Positions 39,448 through 63,315 are shown, counted from the stretch's first letter. The stretch is 64,000 nt of DNA from Oasisia sp. SBJ-2009 (GCA_964017155.1 OZ024862.1:27847658-27911657), one strand, 5' to 3'. Program-made: numbers and translations. The notes: generated from the sequence alone by a model not told the origin.

Positions 39448-42400
39448 TACAGGTGAGGTCACTTGAGTCTTGCATTAGCATATCTGAAAGTTATATCTCT
39501 TACAAGCACTTACAATGTAATACTTGCCACAGGGATTGTCAACAAACACATCACAAACCATGTCTATTGGATAATTTGTGTTATTATGTACTCCAAAGAG
39601 ATCAAGATGGGTAAACATACAAAATACATTATTTGTTTAAAAATCACTAGTATTGTATCATTCATTCTAGAAACATATGGATCTGTGTATACAAACATTT
39701 GGATGTATTGATAGATGGATGGATAATGGGATTGACAGAGTGGACAAGGCTGGTGGAGGCGACAACAGTGGAGAAACAAAAAGAAATTGAGGCCAATCTA
39801 ATTCCAGACTTTTGGCGAAAAAAGGGAACAACCTATTTTCTTGTGAATTGTGTGGTTTGCTATAAATGATACAACAGACAGCAATCACAGTTGCATCTTT
39901 CTGTTGTAGCCCGGCAGTGCGGAAAATCAACAGTCAGGGAAGTTTCTATGCCATTCAGAGAGAACACTCAGATGATGTGTTCTTCATGTATGTTGGAGAA
40001 CAGAACAAGAAACTTGAAATGTTTGTGAGTATCAAAGTTGTAAGTCAACAGATGATTTGAACTAGCAGCGTTGTGATGCCAGTGAATTTCACTGTGGTTG
40101 AATATAATAATTCAAACCATAGTAGTATAGTTTTGTATTGTGACGATTTGACTAAAATACAAAGATTTAAATGGTGACTTTAACTATGAGAGCGACTTGT
40201 TAATTTCATTACTGTGTTGTCGTAAAGTAATAAAGGAAATAATTTGTTCCCTGTATCGTTAAAATTATATGTCGGAAATTAACTCAATTGTTTGTGTTTC
40301 AGGAAAACTATGAATCTATGGCAGACAAGTTCACTGTACTGAGTTACTTTTATGCGGGCGATGCAACTGTTCTGTCAACAAAGGTTAGACATAGACAACA
40401 TCTTGTATAGTTGTAAACACAGCTGCGATGTTGCGATTATTTCACTAGGGCTGGATCTTACTTTTGCCTTACAAAATAGCGTTTCCAATTGATGACATGA
40501 GTAGTTTTAATGTGACTAGTCATAAACAAAAAGTATGACCAGCATTGTTTCACTGGTTTGCAGATTCTGTAAGAATGACAAGGTAGAGATCATGACATAC
40601 ATTTTGGGTTAAAATTGTAGGGTTCGTTTAATATATGTTATAAAATTATGTTCGCCCATCTGAAGCTATGGTGACAGCTTATATAGACATTAGAATCTAT
40701 GCCCTCATGCCCCCCCCCCCCCCCTATCAAAACCCCTCCTTCCATTGGGTCACCAGCTTCATCAGAATTATCCGAGTTCACTGTTCCAGGAGTTAAGTGA
40801 GGATGATGCAATTTTGGTAAACACTGAACTGATGAAATCAAAGGTTGTTTCCACACTTTGACACATTTGATAAATTCAGTGTCGGTGTAAGTTGTACATT
40901 TCATTGGTGTTGTTGCTCTGCATGAAATATTGTGTTTTCAGGATTCAAAGCCAACAACTATTCCTGCCATACTGGTGTTCAAAGATAAATCATACTTAGA
41001 GTTTAAACGTGAGTATGCATCTTATGTTTAAAGCAAGAATCTTTATAGCACAATTAATAAATTTAAACTCACATCAATATTTTGACTTCCATCCGAGGGC
41101 TTGAAATTGACAGGAACTGAATTTTCACTGCTCAGTTTTTATTGGTTGTGCAATTAGCAAAAATGTATTACATGTTTAATTGTGAAATAAGGAATCTTGC
41201 TTTAAATAAAGTATTCTCACAAGCATGTATCTTGTTTCTAAACAAATATGGAGGAAATTATAATAAAAGTAACATTATCATACGTGTTATCAATGGCATC
41301 ATTATGTATTATCTGTTATCGTGTTATTTTAACAAGCATACTTTTTATAATACAATTGTATACTGTGTCCACAGTTTTCACGCTAGCTGTTAGATGTTAT
41401 ACTTCAGAGAGGTCATAGTTAATGTCACCTGGTGCAAACTGTTGTTCTGAAGATGTCTAAACAGGTGGCAGTGTTTCTCCCTAATATGTCATATGGGATT
41501 TGCGACTTGGGAAAATTCAAGGTGGCTTCCAATACAATGCGACTGACAATACAATACAATACAATACAATACAATACAATACAATACAATACAATACAAT
41601 ACAATACAATACAATACAATACAATACAATACAATACAATACAATCAAATACAATACAATACAATACAATACAAACTTACAAAGAATACAATACAATACA
41701 ATACAATGCCAACAGTAAAAACCCAGCGAGCCCTTAAATCCTTCATTCCGTCCTCCATCAAGTATCTGAATCAGCCACAATAAAATTAATCGTTGACCTA
41801 TCGGTCACTATGGCTGCCAATATCCAATGCCAATATGATCTTAATTTATTTATTTATCTTATTATAATATTGTCATATTGTTTTAACATATTTAATTATT
41901 CCAATATATATTATACAGTGTATGTATATTTTTAGCTACCGTTTACATATTTACATGCTTGGTTTTTACTGTATACATGCACTACTATGTGACTGAAATA
42001 TTGTGTTTTTATGCAACCTCCAAAGTGGAAAATGTATTTCCACTCTATGAATTGGACAATAAAGTTATTATTATATCTACATCTATTCCACTTGACTTAT
42101 TAGAATAGCACAACATTTTTACTTAGAAATTAGAGTATATTCAATTCAGATTGGGTTAATTTCACCTACCTGGTCGTTTTCTTGGATGTAACACCTTGTT
42201 TCGTCTCTGTCACGCAGCAACTGATGCGGAGGCAGCCACTGAGCAGCTGGAGGCGTGGGTGAAGGAGGAGAGGTTTCCCTGCTTCCCCAAGATGACTGCC
42301 GGCTCCCTCAACGAACTCAGTGACATCAAGAAGAAAATAGTCATTACCGTGGTTGATACCGACAAGAGGGGACAGAAACTCAACCAGAGGTAGCAGTCTC

Positions 42401-45400
42401 ATCTATGTTGCCCTCTGCTGTATGCTGGCTTCTATTTATGTTGCCATCGGCTCTATATTGCCCTCTACTGTATGGTGCCTTCTTTTGTATGTTGCCCTCA
42501 ACTCTATGTTGCCCTCTACTCTATGTTGCCCTCTACTCTATGTTGCCTTATATTGTGTGTTGCTCTCAACTCTATGTTGCCCTTTATTCTATGTTGCCAT
42601 CAGTCTTGTTGCACTGCGCATCACATTTTTATTTGTAGCATGTAAAAGAGGATAAATAATGCCTTCCAGAGACATAGTGCCACTTGAATTAGTTTGAAAT
42701 AGTATTTAACTTAACTTAAGAAAAATTGCAGTTCTTCAAAATGCTTGAGTATTCAGTTGTTCCTTTGAAAGAATTCTGCTTCAAAAGCATATTTTGATAA
42801 TTCATAGTTCTCGTTAAAACGAATTAAAGGAATAGATACTGTAGTTTTTATAAATAATTAGTAGCAGCATAATTATCATTCAGAAGCCCCATTGGCTTCA
42901 TTTTCAGCCTATATCACAAAATGAATATAGGGCGTGTAAGTCTCACGCGCGAAAACGAGGCTGGGGGCAGTTGGGGGCAGAAAGTCCATATTCTCCATGT
43001 TAACGTATAGGACTTCGTTTTGTTTTTGGTTGTAATAATCGAACTGTTCCAGTCTAACTATTTCAGTTATACTGTCCGAAGGATTATTACAAGCAGAAGC
43101 AGTGGAACACTTTGCCGGTGACAATGATCACGGAAATCATGAATTTTAATCGATTATAATGGTGGTTGCCATGGCAACAGCGGCAATTACTTGCATTTGG
43201 CGATCTTGACTAATAATGAAAAGTGCCATTTTTCGCGTAATACAACCTGTTTGGGGCAAATGTACACATGTCTTATGATTATGCGCATTTAGACAACTTG
43301 TTGAATATAAGTGCTTATCGAAACAATAACGTACAGCAATGTAAAATGCAAATCCCGTAAAATATGTTATTGTGTATTATTCTTGTGTCCAGTCCTCAAT
43401 TGTCTCGCTTAGACCCCAATAAGCTCCAATCGCACGGAGTCTCGCCAAGTATCGTGACCCACTTGCACGCCCTATTGGAACATTGGAGATTATTTATAAT
43501 GAAGGGTAGCACATTGTGTTATACAATTGTGTTATGTTTTAGTAGAATATACTGTGTCCAGAGGATGGAGTATCTGTAAAAATGGATTCTTCAAACATCA
43601 TAATGGCAAAGCTAAGAACAAAAAATTATACAAATGGCAGTTACAGAAATTACCCATGAAGTTATACAATTTTTATGAAACATAGTAGTGTTTTTATATC
43701 ACATCTTGGATTGGTTTCAGATTCAAAGACGTCGCAGAAGAAGTGGCGATAAAGAACAAAGACCAGTTCCACAGGTGAGTTGCAAAGTCGTCATGGAGAC
43801 ATTTGATTATATAGCAATAATGATAGCACAATCAATTACTGTATATAATTGGACAAACGAGATGAATATGTGTGTCATGTTGCTGCTTCGTTTACAATTA
43901 AAATTTTGAACACTGAGGATTCAGTCTGTACAATCTAATGTTATGTGATCTAAAGACACACTTGATATATAAAAAACAGGACATTTAATTCAAAACATGA
44001 ACAAATAGAACCAGTAAAGAAACAGTGTATTTTAGGGCCAGAGCAAGGCTGAAGGTTATGGTGAGATCTTGTGCAAGTCATATGTACCATGTGGCTTAAG
44101 GAAGAGAGTGGGGAGCGGTGGTCGCGTGGTAGAGCGCCGGACTGTCAATCGAGGGGACGGTGGTTTAATCCCACCTACCACCGTTTAGAAAATTAGGCAA
44201 TTTCGTTCACCCCACATTTGCCTATGTTTTTCAGAAGACATTAAAAGCTGATGGTCCCTTCTATCTGGTGTCTATGCCAGGAGAAATAAAAGATCCCACA
44301 CAGGGGGTAAATGTGTTATCTGTAGTGGACTCAATAATTCTAGAGAAGGATATCTCCTGCGTTAGCCCAAGTCTGGGCTGTTTGGAGAAAACCACCTAAG
44401 AACTAAGATATTATAAGGAAATTAAAACCAAAAGTGACAGTTTTAACACTTACGGAAACTTGCGAAGTTAATGGCCAGTAACCATTACCCAAGAGACAAA
44501 TGATATCTTGATTGTGTGCATGTCTTGCTGCAGCCATTACCAGTTCCTGTGGATGGACGAGACAGACACAGTGAGCAGTATCACGATGCTGGCCCTCAAG
44601 GCCCCCCTAGTCCTTGTGCTTGACCCCCAGACCCAGTACTTCTACCTGTGTCCAAGTGCGGCCAGCAACATGACCGTGGATGACCTCACGTCCTTCCTCA
44701 CTGACATCACACTCGACAAAATACCAGCAAGTATTTCCACTCCAGTAATCATCTTTAATAAATCAATTTCTTTTCACGTTTTTTAATTTAATCTTTAATA
44801 AATCAATTTATTTTCAATTTATTTATTTCTAGTCTTTAATAAATCTATTTATTATCACATTGTTTATTTATTTTTAATCTTTAATAAATCAATTTATTTT
44901 CAATTTTTTTTAAACATTTTTTGCTCTCTTAGTGTTTTAATAATTTATGTATATTTATAAAATAATTTATATATATATATATTTTTATACAAGATTTCAT
45001 AGTCACAATAATCTCTATAATAATATAATTTTATTTTATCCGTGTATACATAACTTATATTGTTTTATTGATGAATATGTAGATATTTGAACAGACTCTT
45101 ACTCTGGAGTTTAAATAATGTATATTATTAACCTGTCTTCCAAGTAAAAATGCAATGTTCCATTGAAAGTTTTGTTCTTGTGAAAAGTAATATTTTAATT
45201 AACTATCATTAAACAAATCCAGTCGTGACCTATTTTCATTGTATTATGTCTGTAAGAAACAAAGGTCAACTATGATCTAATAAATTTGCTGATGGTAACC
45301 ATCATAACAAGGTTAATCTATGAAATACTGGTGGGATGTCCTGTAAACAAATTATTGAAGTATTCTTTTTTCTAACAGATAATCTGTTCTAGTGATGACC

Positions 45401-47321
45401 GACCTGTTTTGTAGGCACATGGTGGCACTGGCGTTGGGCAGCGCATAAAGAGGCTTTTCCACGACATCTGGTCAACAATCTATGTAAGTCTAACGTGTGG
45501 GCCATGGTAACAGAAATTAGAGCATTAGATGTCCAATCACGAGAATTGTGACTCAACCCCTCTTGAGTTGGTTTGGAATCTTAGGCTCATCTTTCACTGT
45601 ACCATGTCGTTACTATGCAATTTTTGCAGTATGCCTGAATGTTTCACAGATAAATCAGTATGATTTTAATATATCTGTGTGCTTCGATGTTAAGTATTGC
45701 ATACTATGTTATATAAGAACTTATCTTTGTACATGTTTCGCTTTGACATTGTTAAGATCAATTGTATACAAGATGTACTTGCAATTGGAGCAAGAAGTAG
45801 TGGCACAGTGGCCAGAGCTTCACACTCATGGGGGGCGAATCCTGAGCTGATGTGTCGCACTTTGAAAAAATGTGTTCACTTTATGTTGCTCCAGGTCACT
45901 CAGCTGTATGAATGACAGTGGCAGATATTTGTGTATGTATCATCTTCAGGCATTAATTGCAGCGTGGCTGGATGCTTCCTAAATAAGTCAAGATGGTGTT
46001 CGATTGAGCAGGTCTGCCTGGGAGTAAAGTGTAAAGCACTTTGAGCAGTCCTGAGGATTAGGCACTGCACTGTATAAGGACTTAACCTTTCTTTTACTTT
46101 TACAAAAATGTACTGTATAAAACTAAATGTGTTGCCGTGTGTCACATTTCAGGGCATCTACAGTCAGTCCGTGTGGCTCGCCCTGGTTGTGTTTGGCGTG
46201 CCACTCATTGTCATCAGCATCGTCTGCTACGCCCTCTGCTGTATGGACCCGGTTGACGATAACGCAGACATGTATAATAGCGATGACGAAGATGATCCCA
46301 GCCCTATGAGGGAAGCAGGTAACTCTACGTGACAACGCCCTTCTTACTTGTTGCTTAGACATATTACAAGTAGTTTATAATTAATTCGCATCACAGTTAC
46401 AATCTAATATGTCACAGATATGTGACTACGGGAATTTGTGAACCTTGACTGACATGGACAATGACTGTGGAGTGAAGCAATCGTTGCTCCACAAACATGA
46501 CACTACACCATAAACATTTTCATGTATGTAATATTACTGATAATTCCATTAACATTTATGTAAGCTTTAATTCAATTTGCATGAGCTTCTACCTAATTTT
46601 GGGTATTGGATATTTACTAATCCATGAACATTTACTACAGTGAACATTGTCACGAACCTGTTAGTACTCCATGAACATTTACTTCAATCTGTTTACTAAT
46701 CCATTAATATTGATTTCAATCTGTTACTGCTCCGTGGACACTGACATGACCCTGTTACTACAGTCTGTCACTATACCATGAACATTGACATGAACCTGTT
46801 ACTACTCCATGAACATTGACATGAACCTGTTACTACTCCATGAACGTTGACATGAACCTGTTACTACTCCATGAACATTGACATGAACCTGTTACTACTC
46901 CATGAACATTGACATGAACATGTTACTACTCCATGAACATTGACATGAATCTGTTACTACTGCATGAACATTGACATGAACCTGTTACTACTCCATGAAC
47001 ATTGACATGAATCTGTTACTACTCCATGAACATTGACATGAACCTGTTACTACTCCATGAACATTGACATGAACCTGTTACTACTCCATGAACATTGACA
47101 TGAATCTGTTACTACTCCATGAACATTGACATGAACCTGTTACTACTCCATGAACATTGACATGAACCTGTTACTACTCCATGAACATTGACATGAACCT
47201 GTTACTACTCCATGATCATTGACATGAATCTGTTACTACTCCATGAACATTGTTGATGACAGAGGAGGAGGAGGACGGCGCAGGAGACGGAGGCGGGGAG
47301 GGACACATAAAGAAGGAATGA
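35818..47321 (+). CDS. TMX3: TMX3, thioredoxin-related transmembrane protein disulfide isomerase, 14 exons, 444 aa
   Basis: Exons are 35818-35842, 35932-35980, 38012-38051, 38668-38831, 39309-39389, 39910-40024, 40303-40383, 40942-41008, 42218-42389, 43721-43774, 44534-44726, 45415-45483, 46153-46318 and 47263-47321. The sum is 1335 nt. A signal peptide (MERSIIVFGIFFRLICSQ) split over exons 1-2 precedes the thioredoxin domain. The active site is FYAPWCGHC (C44, C47) with cis-proline P89 (VRGFPTIKF). Two further thioredoxin-fold regions without active cysteines follow. A single membrane segment lies near residues 377-400 (WLALVVFGVPLIVISIVCYA), then an acidic cytosolic tail ending HIKKE. Family knowledge: TMX3 is an ER-membrane oxidoreductase acting on disulfides, with a C-terminal lysine retrieval signal. 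The exon 11 donor is GC (GCAAGT); the GT alternative four bases on breaks the frame into exon 12. The start was chosen because only this ATG joins exon 2 to make a signal peptide. Confidence 0.95.
36118..37146. mobile_element. Outer fold-back element interrupted by the 421-bp MITE
   Basis: The left arm (about 36118-36310) and right arm (about 36965-37146) are inverted copies. CAGTTAACTGG, AAATTATTATGG, TTCGGAATGTCATT and AAATTRTGTTTCAGA appear in order in one and as reverse complements in the other. The younger MITE is inserted in the centre. Ends are approximate because no clear target duplication was found. Confidence 0.7.
36532..36952. mobile_element. 421-bp fold-back MITE with 8-bp target-site duplication (hAT-like)
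   Basis: Identical CACATTTG octamers at 36524-36531 and 36953-36960 flank an element whose ends are perfect inverted repeats (GGCACTTATGTACAAGTCGG and its complement). The inverted similarity continues inward for about 190 bp, so the whole element is nearly palindromic. It has no coding capacity. Eight-bp duplications are typical of hAT and P superfamilies; assignment to hAT is an inference. It lies in TMX3 intron 2. Confidence 0.85.
41545..41706. repeat. (ATACA)n microsatellite in TMX3 intron 8
   Basis: About 30 ATACA pentamers with two short interruptions. The long IQYNT-type ORFs over it are repeat artefacts. Confidence 0.96.
42396..42605. repeat. Degenerate ~18-bp tandem repeat beside the donor of TMX3 exon 9
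   Basis: Units of the type TCTATGTTGCCCTCTACT, much diverged, start within 10 bp after the exon 9 donor and run about 200 bp. Confidence 0.85.
44108..44425 (+). mobile_element. tRNA-headed SINE-like element in TMX3 intron 10
   Basis: The 5' part resembles a tRNA gene. It has an A-box-like GGTCGCGTGGTAGAGCGCC and a B-box-like GGTTTAATCCC at 44162-44172, spaced as in tRNA, and a 3' half closing with CCCACCTACCACC. A non-tRNA body follows. The tRNA part does not fold into a clean cloverleaf and lies inside an intron, so a SINE is more likely than a functional tRNA gene. The 3' limit is approximate. Confidence 0.6.
45796..46105 (+). mobile_element. SINE-like element with LINE-type tail in TMX3 intron 12
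   Basis: An A-box-like TGGCACAGTGGCCAGAGC (45801-45818) and a B-box-like GGGCGAATCCT (about 45835-45845) are followed by a body and a tail, GTGTAAAGCACTTTGAGCAG then ACTGTATAAGG. This tail resembles that of the LINE at 22-24.7 kb (TGTAAAGCGCCCTGAATAG, then CTATATAAG). The element ends in a T/C-rich run about 50 bp before exon 13. Confidence 0.6.
46640..47255. repeat. 31-bp minisatellite ending at the acceptor of TMX3 exon 14
   Basis: About 16 good units of CCATGAACATTGACATGAAC plus CTGTTACTACT, with more diverged copies at the left. The final partial unit runs into the acceptor (CATTGTTGATGACAG), which resembles the start of the unit. Confidence 0.95.
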
Positions 47322-50300
47322 CAATGAACCCAGGAGCTGGGATCAAGGAATCACCGAGCCCTACGGCTGGGAAGAGCATTCAGGGAGGCACCTACAAACA
47401 CATCGCGGTGCTTTGACCACTGGGTGGGAAATTCCCACCAGTTGGCACTGTGGAAGTAGGTCATCTGGGGAAGATTAAATCAGCGAGTCATGGCAGCAAT
47501 CAGAGTGATTTCACCAGCTCACATGTCTAGTCTACTGCTGGGTCATGTTTCATGCATTGTATATTATATTAGACATAATATATTTGTGTGTGTGTTATAC
47601 TGGATATAATATATTCATGGGTATATTATACTGGACGTAATGTATTTGTGTGTGTTTGGAAGTTGTGATCTGGTGTTAATTTGTTTGTGTGCAGCTATTT
47701 ATTCTCATTGGTGCTGGAGTACCTGATAGATAAAATATGAGTATACAGGACATTAATGTAATATTTTGTTACAAGTAATATATTATAGCTATTCTCATGC
47801 AAGCCTTGGTGACTATGTTTGACGTCACAAGTTCTTGCACTGTCACAAGACGATCAGGTACACTCTGCTATACAAGACATTAGAGCCAGATGAACATCGC
47901 AGTTGCCAATAACAACTCACTAAGTGGCAGATGACTTAATGACCTAGCTAATTAATTTATGTGTAACATGATTTCAGTATGGATCAATACTTACAAAAGA
48001 GCAACTATTGATGTCCATGTTCAACAATAGGAGACAACTACTTTATGGCATTTGCTACTTTTGGTGGCAATCATTCTTAATAGAAAAAGCTAGTTGTCTG
48101 TAGGTAAAACTGTAACAGGAAATGTTTGATATAATTGTTGTATTGTGTTTTTTGCATATTGTAATATATACTTTGTGTGCGAAGCACTGTAGTACTTAAT
48201 TGTAGTAGAATAAATGATGAAAACAGTGATCTGGTTGTTCATGACTTTTATTTTGTAGGTATCAAAAATACAAACAGATAAATAAACCTTGTCATGACTA
48301 TAATTACTGGTTATTAAATTTACCATTTCAGTCATTCTATTTTTTTTTACATAGATACACTTTGATGATTCATAGATACTGTTCATAACCAATGTATGAA
48401 AGAACTCCTGAATGCATAAAAATAGCCGTCAAGAAGATGCAGTTTTATCACTGACTATATATTATCACAAACAATAATAAAGTTTCTTTCTCAACAGCCA
48501 CTTATAAAATGATAAGACAAGGTTGTAACTAACTACCAATAATATGCACACATATACCCAAGAAACAGGAGTCCATATTAAAGCCAACACCTTGATATGT
48601 CAATGTTGGTATTGGTTGCAAAAAATGACCATTGGGGCTTAATTGTTTGTAACTAATAATCTTCCATAAATTTGAATTAACCTGCCATATATATCATCAT
48701 TTGTAGCTAAATGCTACATGCATTACTGCTAATAACAATAGTGACAAGTTATAAAAATACTATCAACTATCATGTATTACAAATGTTCTGCATAGTGTTA
48801 CGAAATAGAAGTATTGTATGTAGCCAAGTGATCAATGTAAACAATAAAGTAGGAAATATCCTGGTTCATTTTCGACATTAATATTGTCTCCAATGTATAT
48901 GAAGCACAATTCCATGAGAATATAATGTGATGTAGATCTGAATTATACTCAATATGACAACCTTCTTTACATTGAGTAGCTTTTCAAACAAGATTGTATA
49001 AGTTTCCTAAGAAACTAATGCATTGACACAACACATTGCCCTTAAATATTTTATTAAATTATTTATCAATAAATAATCTCTGCCATTTTATGAATATAAT
49101 TATTATAACATGGTTGAAATGTACAGGGAATCATGTAGCGCACACTGAAGAACTGGTTTATTTACAAGTTTTATGCATTCCTTCAGTCACATATTAAGAA
49201 TAACTATCGAGGTACACTGTACTCACCAATAAAGTTTCTGTTGCTGATAAATATACTTTAGTGTGGTGGTAGAATACGATAAAAACCATTACTTAATGTC
49301 ACTGATAAAAAGCTTCACCGTAGTACTAGTAGACAATCACACACTAAGAATAGTTACTCAATGTTACTAATAAATAAACTTTGGTGTCATGTCGCATCGC
49401 GTTCATCACAGAGAATTACACATTGAATGAAAGCCACTGTATACCTTAGTGATTCAGTGTTTTATATGAAATTATGGTAATAAATCATGTATGTTGATAA
49501 TTCACGTAATCAATTATGCATGAACCATTGAACAAAGTTAATATATATCTTACTATAATTCATGCCTAATTACAATCAACAATATCACCTTAATAAACAA
49601 ACAATAATAATTTGACATTATATTACCATTATTGACAAACAGGAAATATCACCGTGTATAAAAACCTATATTCCAACTACAATAGTTGTAGATATAAACA
49701 ACTGTCAAAAGCTAGCACCAATCCAACTTAAATGATCCCGATACATGCACACTTTACAAAACCCCTAATATCATTTTTTTACTGGTGGATTCTGTGCAGA
49801 CCTAGGGAAATAAAATCTCCCAGTGAGGTTATAACTTACAATGATGTCGATGACTTGTTTGGTGTTTACAATATAGAATCAATATCCACGATCAGCTCAC
49901 TTCTATTTTATAGTACCTATAACAAAACTTAACACTTATAACCAAAGGATAAAACAATACTGTGTCACTACTGTTAGGGCTATGGAGATTAATTTATTTT
50001 GGCTTTATGTATTCAAACCATTGTGAGCACCTTCACCGAGTTCAGAGGTTAAGATGAATTAGGAAACAAGGCTGCTGCAATCACAACAGGGTCTTGAACT
50101 AGTTTCAGGTTGAGACAATTACACTAGCACTACGAGACTCCTAACCCCAATATACAGGTGTGCATTTACTCCACACTACTACATCACAATGACACAGACT
50201 GTATTTATGACTACCTAGTAACCTAGGTATATATTAATGACAATTAGGTGTAATGGGTTATTACTCTGGCGACCTTGCCTGTTCTGTTCTACATGGAATC

Positions 50301-50619
50301 ACCCACTTTGGCCTCAGTTGGTAACTATTAGCAAGTTCTCCAAATCAAATGTCTTGAATGTGGAAATGACAAACATCAAGGCTGCATCTGTCTGCAAATA
50401 TTCCCAGTGTTTAGAATTTTTTTGCAATTTGGATACTTTGTAGATGCAACCAACTAACAATGTTTTACTTCATAAACCTGGCGTGGTGCATAGAGTCAAC
50501 ATATTCATTCTGATACTAGAAATGAGGATGAGACACGGGTGGTTTAACTATGTTTGTCTATGACTGTATGACCTATAAGTGGATCATCACGAGAAGATGC
50601 GGGGATGAGAAAGACCTAG
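47322..50619. other. Convergent 3' flanks of TMX3 and CCDC102A
   Basis: AT-rich DNA that includes the TMX3 3' UTR and, on the minus strand, the CCDC102A 3' UTR. A minus-strand AATAAA lies at 49993-49998. No further coding exon is visible. Confidence 0.5.
48209..48214 (+). terminator. Candidate polyadenylation signal for TMX3 (AATAAA)
   Basis: AATAAA lies about 890 bp after the TMX3 stop codon and is followed within 30-40 bp by GT/T-rich sequence (GGTTGTTC, TTTTATTTTG), as expected for a cleavage site. Other A-rich hexamers occur nearby, so the exact site is uncertain. Confidence 0.45.
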
Positions 50620-61704
<11,085 letters not shown>

Positions 61705-62383
61705 AGACAACTGAGTACCAAACTGAGGGAATATGTGGAGGTAGCCGTGTCACAAGATGGCAGTTTCACCGAGACTTCTGATGAAGTTACAGATGTTGTC
61801 ACCAGCCCAGTGATAAAGCCCATCTCAGTAGGTGTAATGGGGGCAGTTGCTGAATGTGGAGTGAGAAGTTCAGTCAGAATGTCAATGTTTCTTGATAACC
61901 CGAAATAATTGTATGTGTATTTCTGATGATATTGATTTATTCATTAATAACACTTGCAATGTTGTGATGCTTGACTATTGTTTTATGGATGTTTTATGTC
62001 TTACCTTAAATGCATTGTTGTAAACAGATTACTTTGGTTATATGTGTATGGTACCATTTTGAAATATGTAAGGTTATTTTTTATATATATTATGTACTCC
62101 AACTATGTATATAAAATGAATTTCAGATTTTAAAAAAATTGCATGAAGTTACATGTAGCACATATGTGACACTTTTATAAGTGTTGTGATTTTAACAGGT
62201 CTAACAATCTGCAAACAGCAATGTTGTAAGTAACTCTGTTATCTAGTTATAAATGTTTAATGTAGCCGTTTCTTGCAGACAAAAGGTAAAGTTGGACGGC
62301 CAAGGAAGAATCCACTGATCTCTGAGAGCAAAGAAGATGTAGAGGAGAGAGCTGACAGGAATGACAAAGTGTCGGCAGAAACA
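61705..62383 (+). CDS. Partial AT-hook protein, two internal exons
   Basis: Two consecutive exons with good splice sites were found: 61705-61827 (acceptor TTACAG, donor GTAGGT) and 62279-62383 (acceptor TTGCAG, donor GTACGT). Both are phase 0 and join in frame to give 76 residues. The first encodes an acidic, Ser/Thr-rich segment (SQDGSFTETSDEVTDVV). The second carries KVGRPRKNP, an AT-hook core (GRPRK) of the kind that binds the minor groove of AT-rich DNA, then a charged segment (SKEDVEERADRNDK). Neither a start nor a stop was found, so the gene continues outside these exons in both directions. The family could not be named; nuclear AT-hook proteins in general are candidates. A minisatellite begins at the donor of the second exon. 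Confidence 0.6.
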
Positions 62384-63315
62384 GTACGTGTCAAATATGT
62401 TGAACAGAAACGGTACGTGTCAAATGTGTTGAACAGAAACGGTACATGTCAAATGTGTTGAACAGAAACGGTACATGTCAAATGTGTTGAATAGAAACGG
62501 TACGTGTCAAATGTGTTGAACAGAAACGATACATGTCAAATGTGTTGAACAGAAATGGTACGTGTCAAATGTGTTGAACAGAAACGGTACGTGTCAAATG
62601 TGTTGAACAGAAACGGTACGTGTCAAATGTGTTGAACAGAAACGGTACATGTCAAATGTGTTGAACAGAAACGGTACATGTCAAATGTGTTGAACAGAAA
62701 CGATACGTGTCAAATGTGTTGAACAGAAACGGTACATGTCAAATGTGTTGAACAGAAACGATACATGTCAAATGTGTTGAACAGAAACGGTACATGTCAG
62801 ATATGTTGAATAGAAATGGTACATGTCAGATATGTTGAACAGAAACAGCACATGTCAGATATGTTGAACAGAAACAGTACGTGTCAGATATGTTGAACAG
62901 AAACTACGTGTCAAATCATTTGAACAGAAACTACGTGTCAAATCATTTGAACAGAAACAGTACGTCTCAGATATGTTGAACAGAAACAGTACGTGTCAGA
63001 TATGTTGAACAGAAACTACGTGTCAGATATGTTGAACAGAAACTACGTGTCAAATATTTTGAACAGAAACAGTATGTGTCAAATATGTTGAACAGAAACT
63101 ACGTGTCAAATCATTTGAACAGAAACAGTACGTCTCAGATATGTTGAACAGAAACAGTACGTGTCAGATATGTTGAACAGAAACTACGTGTCAGATATGT
63201 TGAACAGAAACTACATGTCAAATATTTTGAACAGAAACAGTATGTGTCAAATATGTTGAACAGAAACTACGTGTCAAATATTTTGAACAGAAACAATACG
63301 TGTCAAATATGTTGA
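62374..63315. repeat. 26-29-bp minisatellite containing the donor of the AT-hook exon
   Basis: About 33 units of the type CAGAAACGGTACGTGTCAAA plus TGTGTTGAA. The first unit includes the last exon bases (CAGAAACA) and the donor GTACGTGT, so every unit repeats a donor-like AAACGGTACGTG or close variant. Right-hand units are shorter (26 bp). Confidence 0.96.

Noticed and set aside
44108..44182. Functional tRNA gene
   Set aside because: A- and B-box-like sequences are present, but the arms do not pair as a clean cloverleaf and a SINE body follows.
44727..44730. GT donor (A|GTATTT) for TMX3 exon 11
   Set aside because: It leaves phase 1, and no acceptor restores the frame of exon 12; the GC donor does.
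62374..63315. CRISPR-like appearance of repeated 29-mers
   Set aside because: No spacers. The units derive from the neighbouring exon-intron junction.
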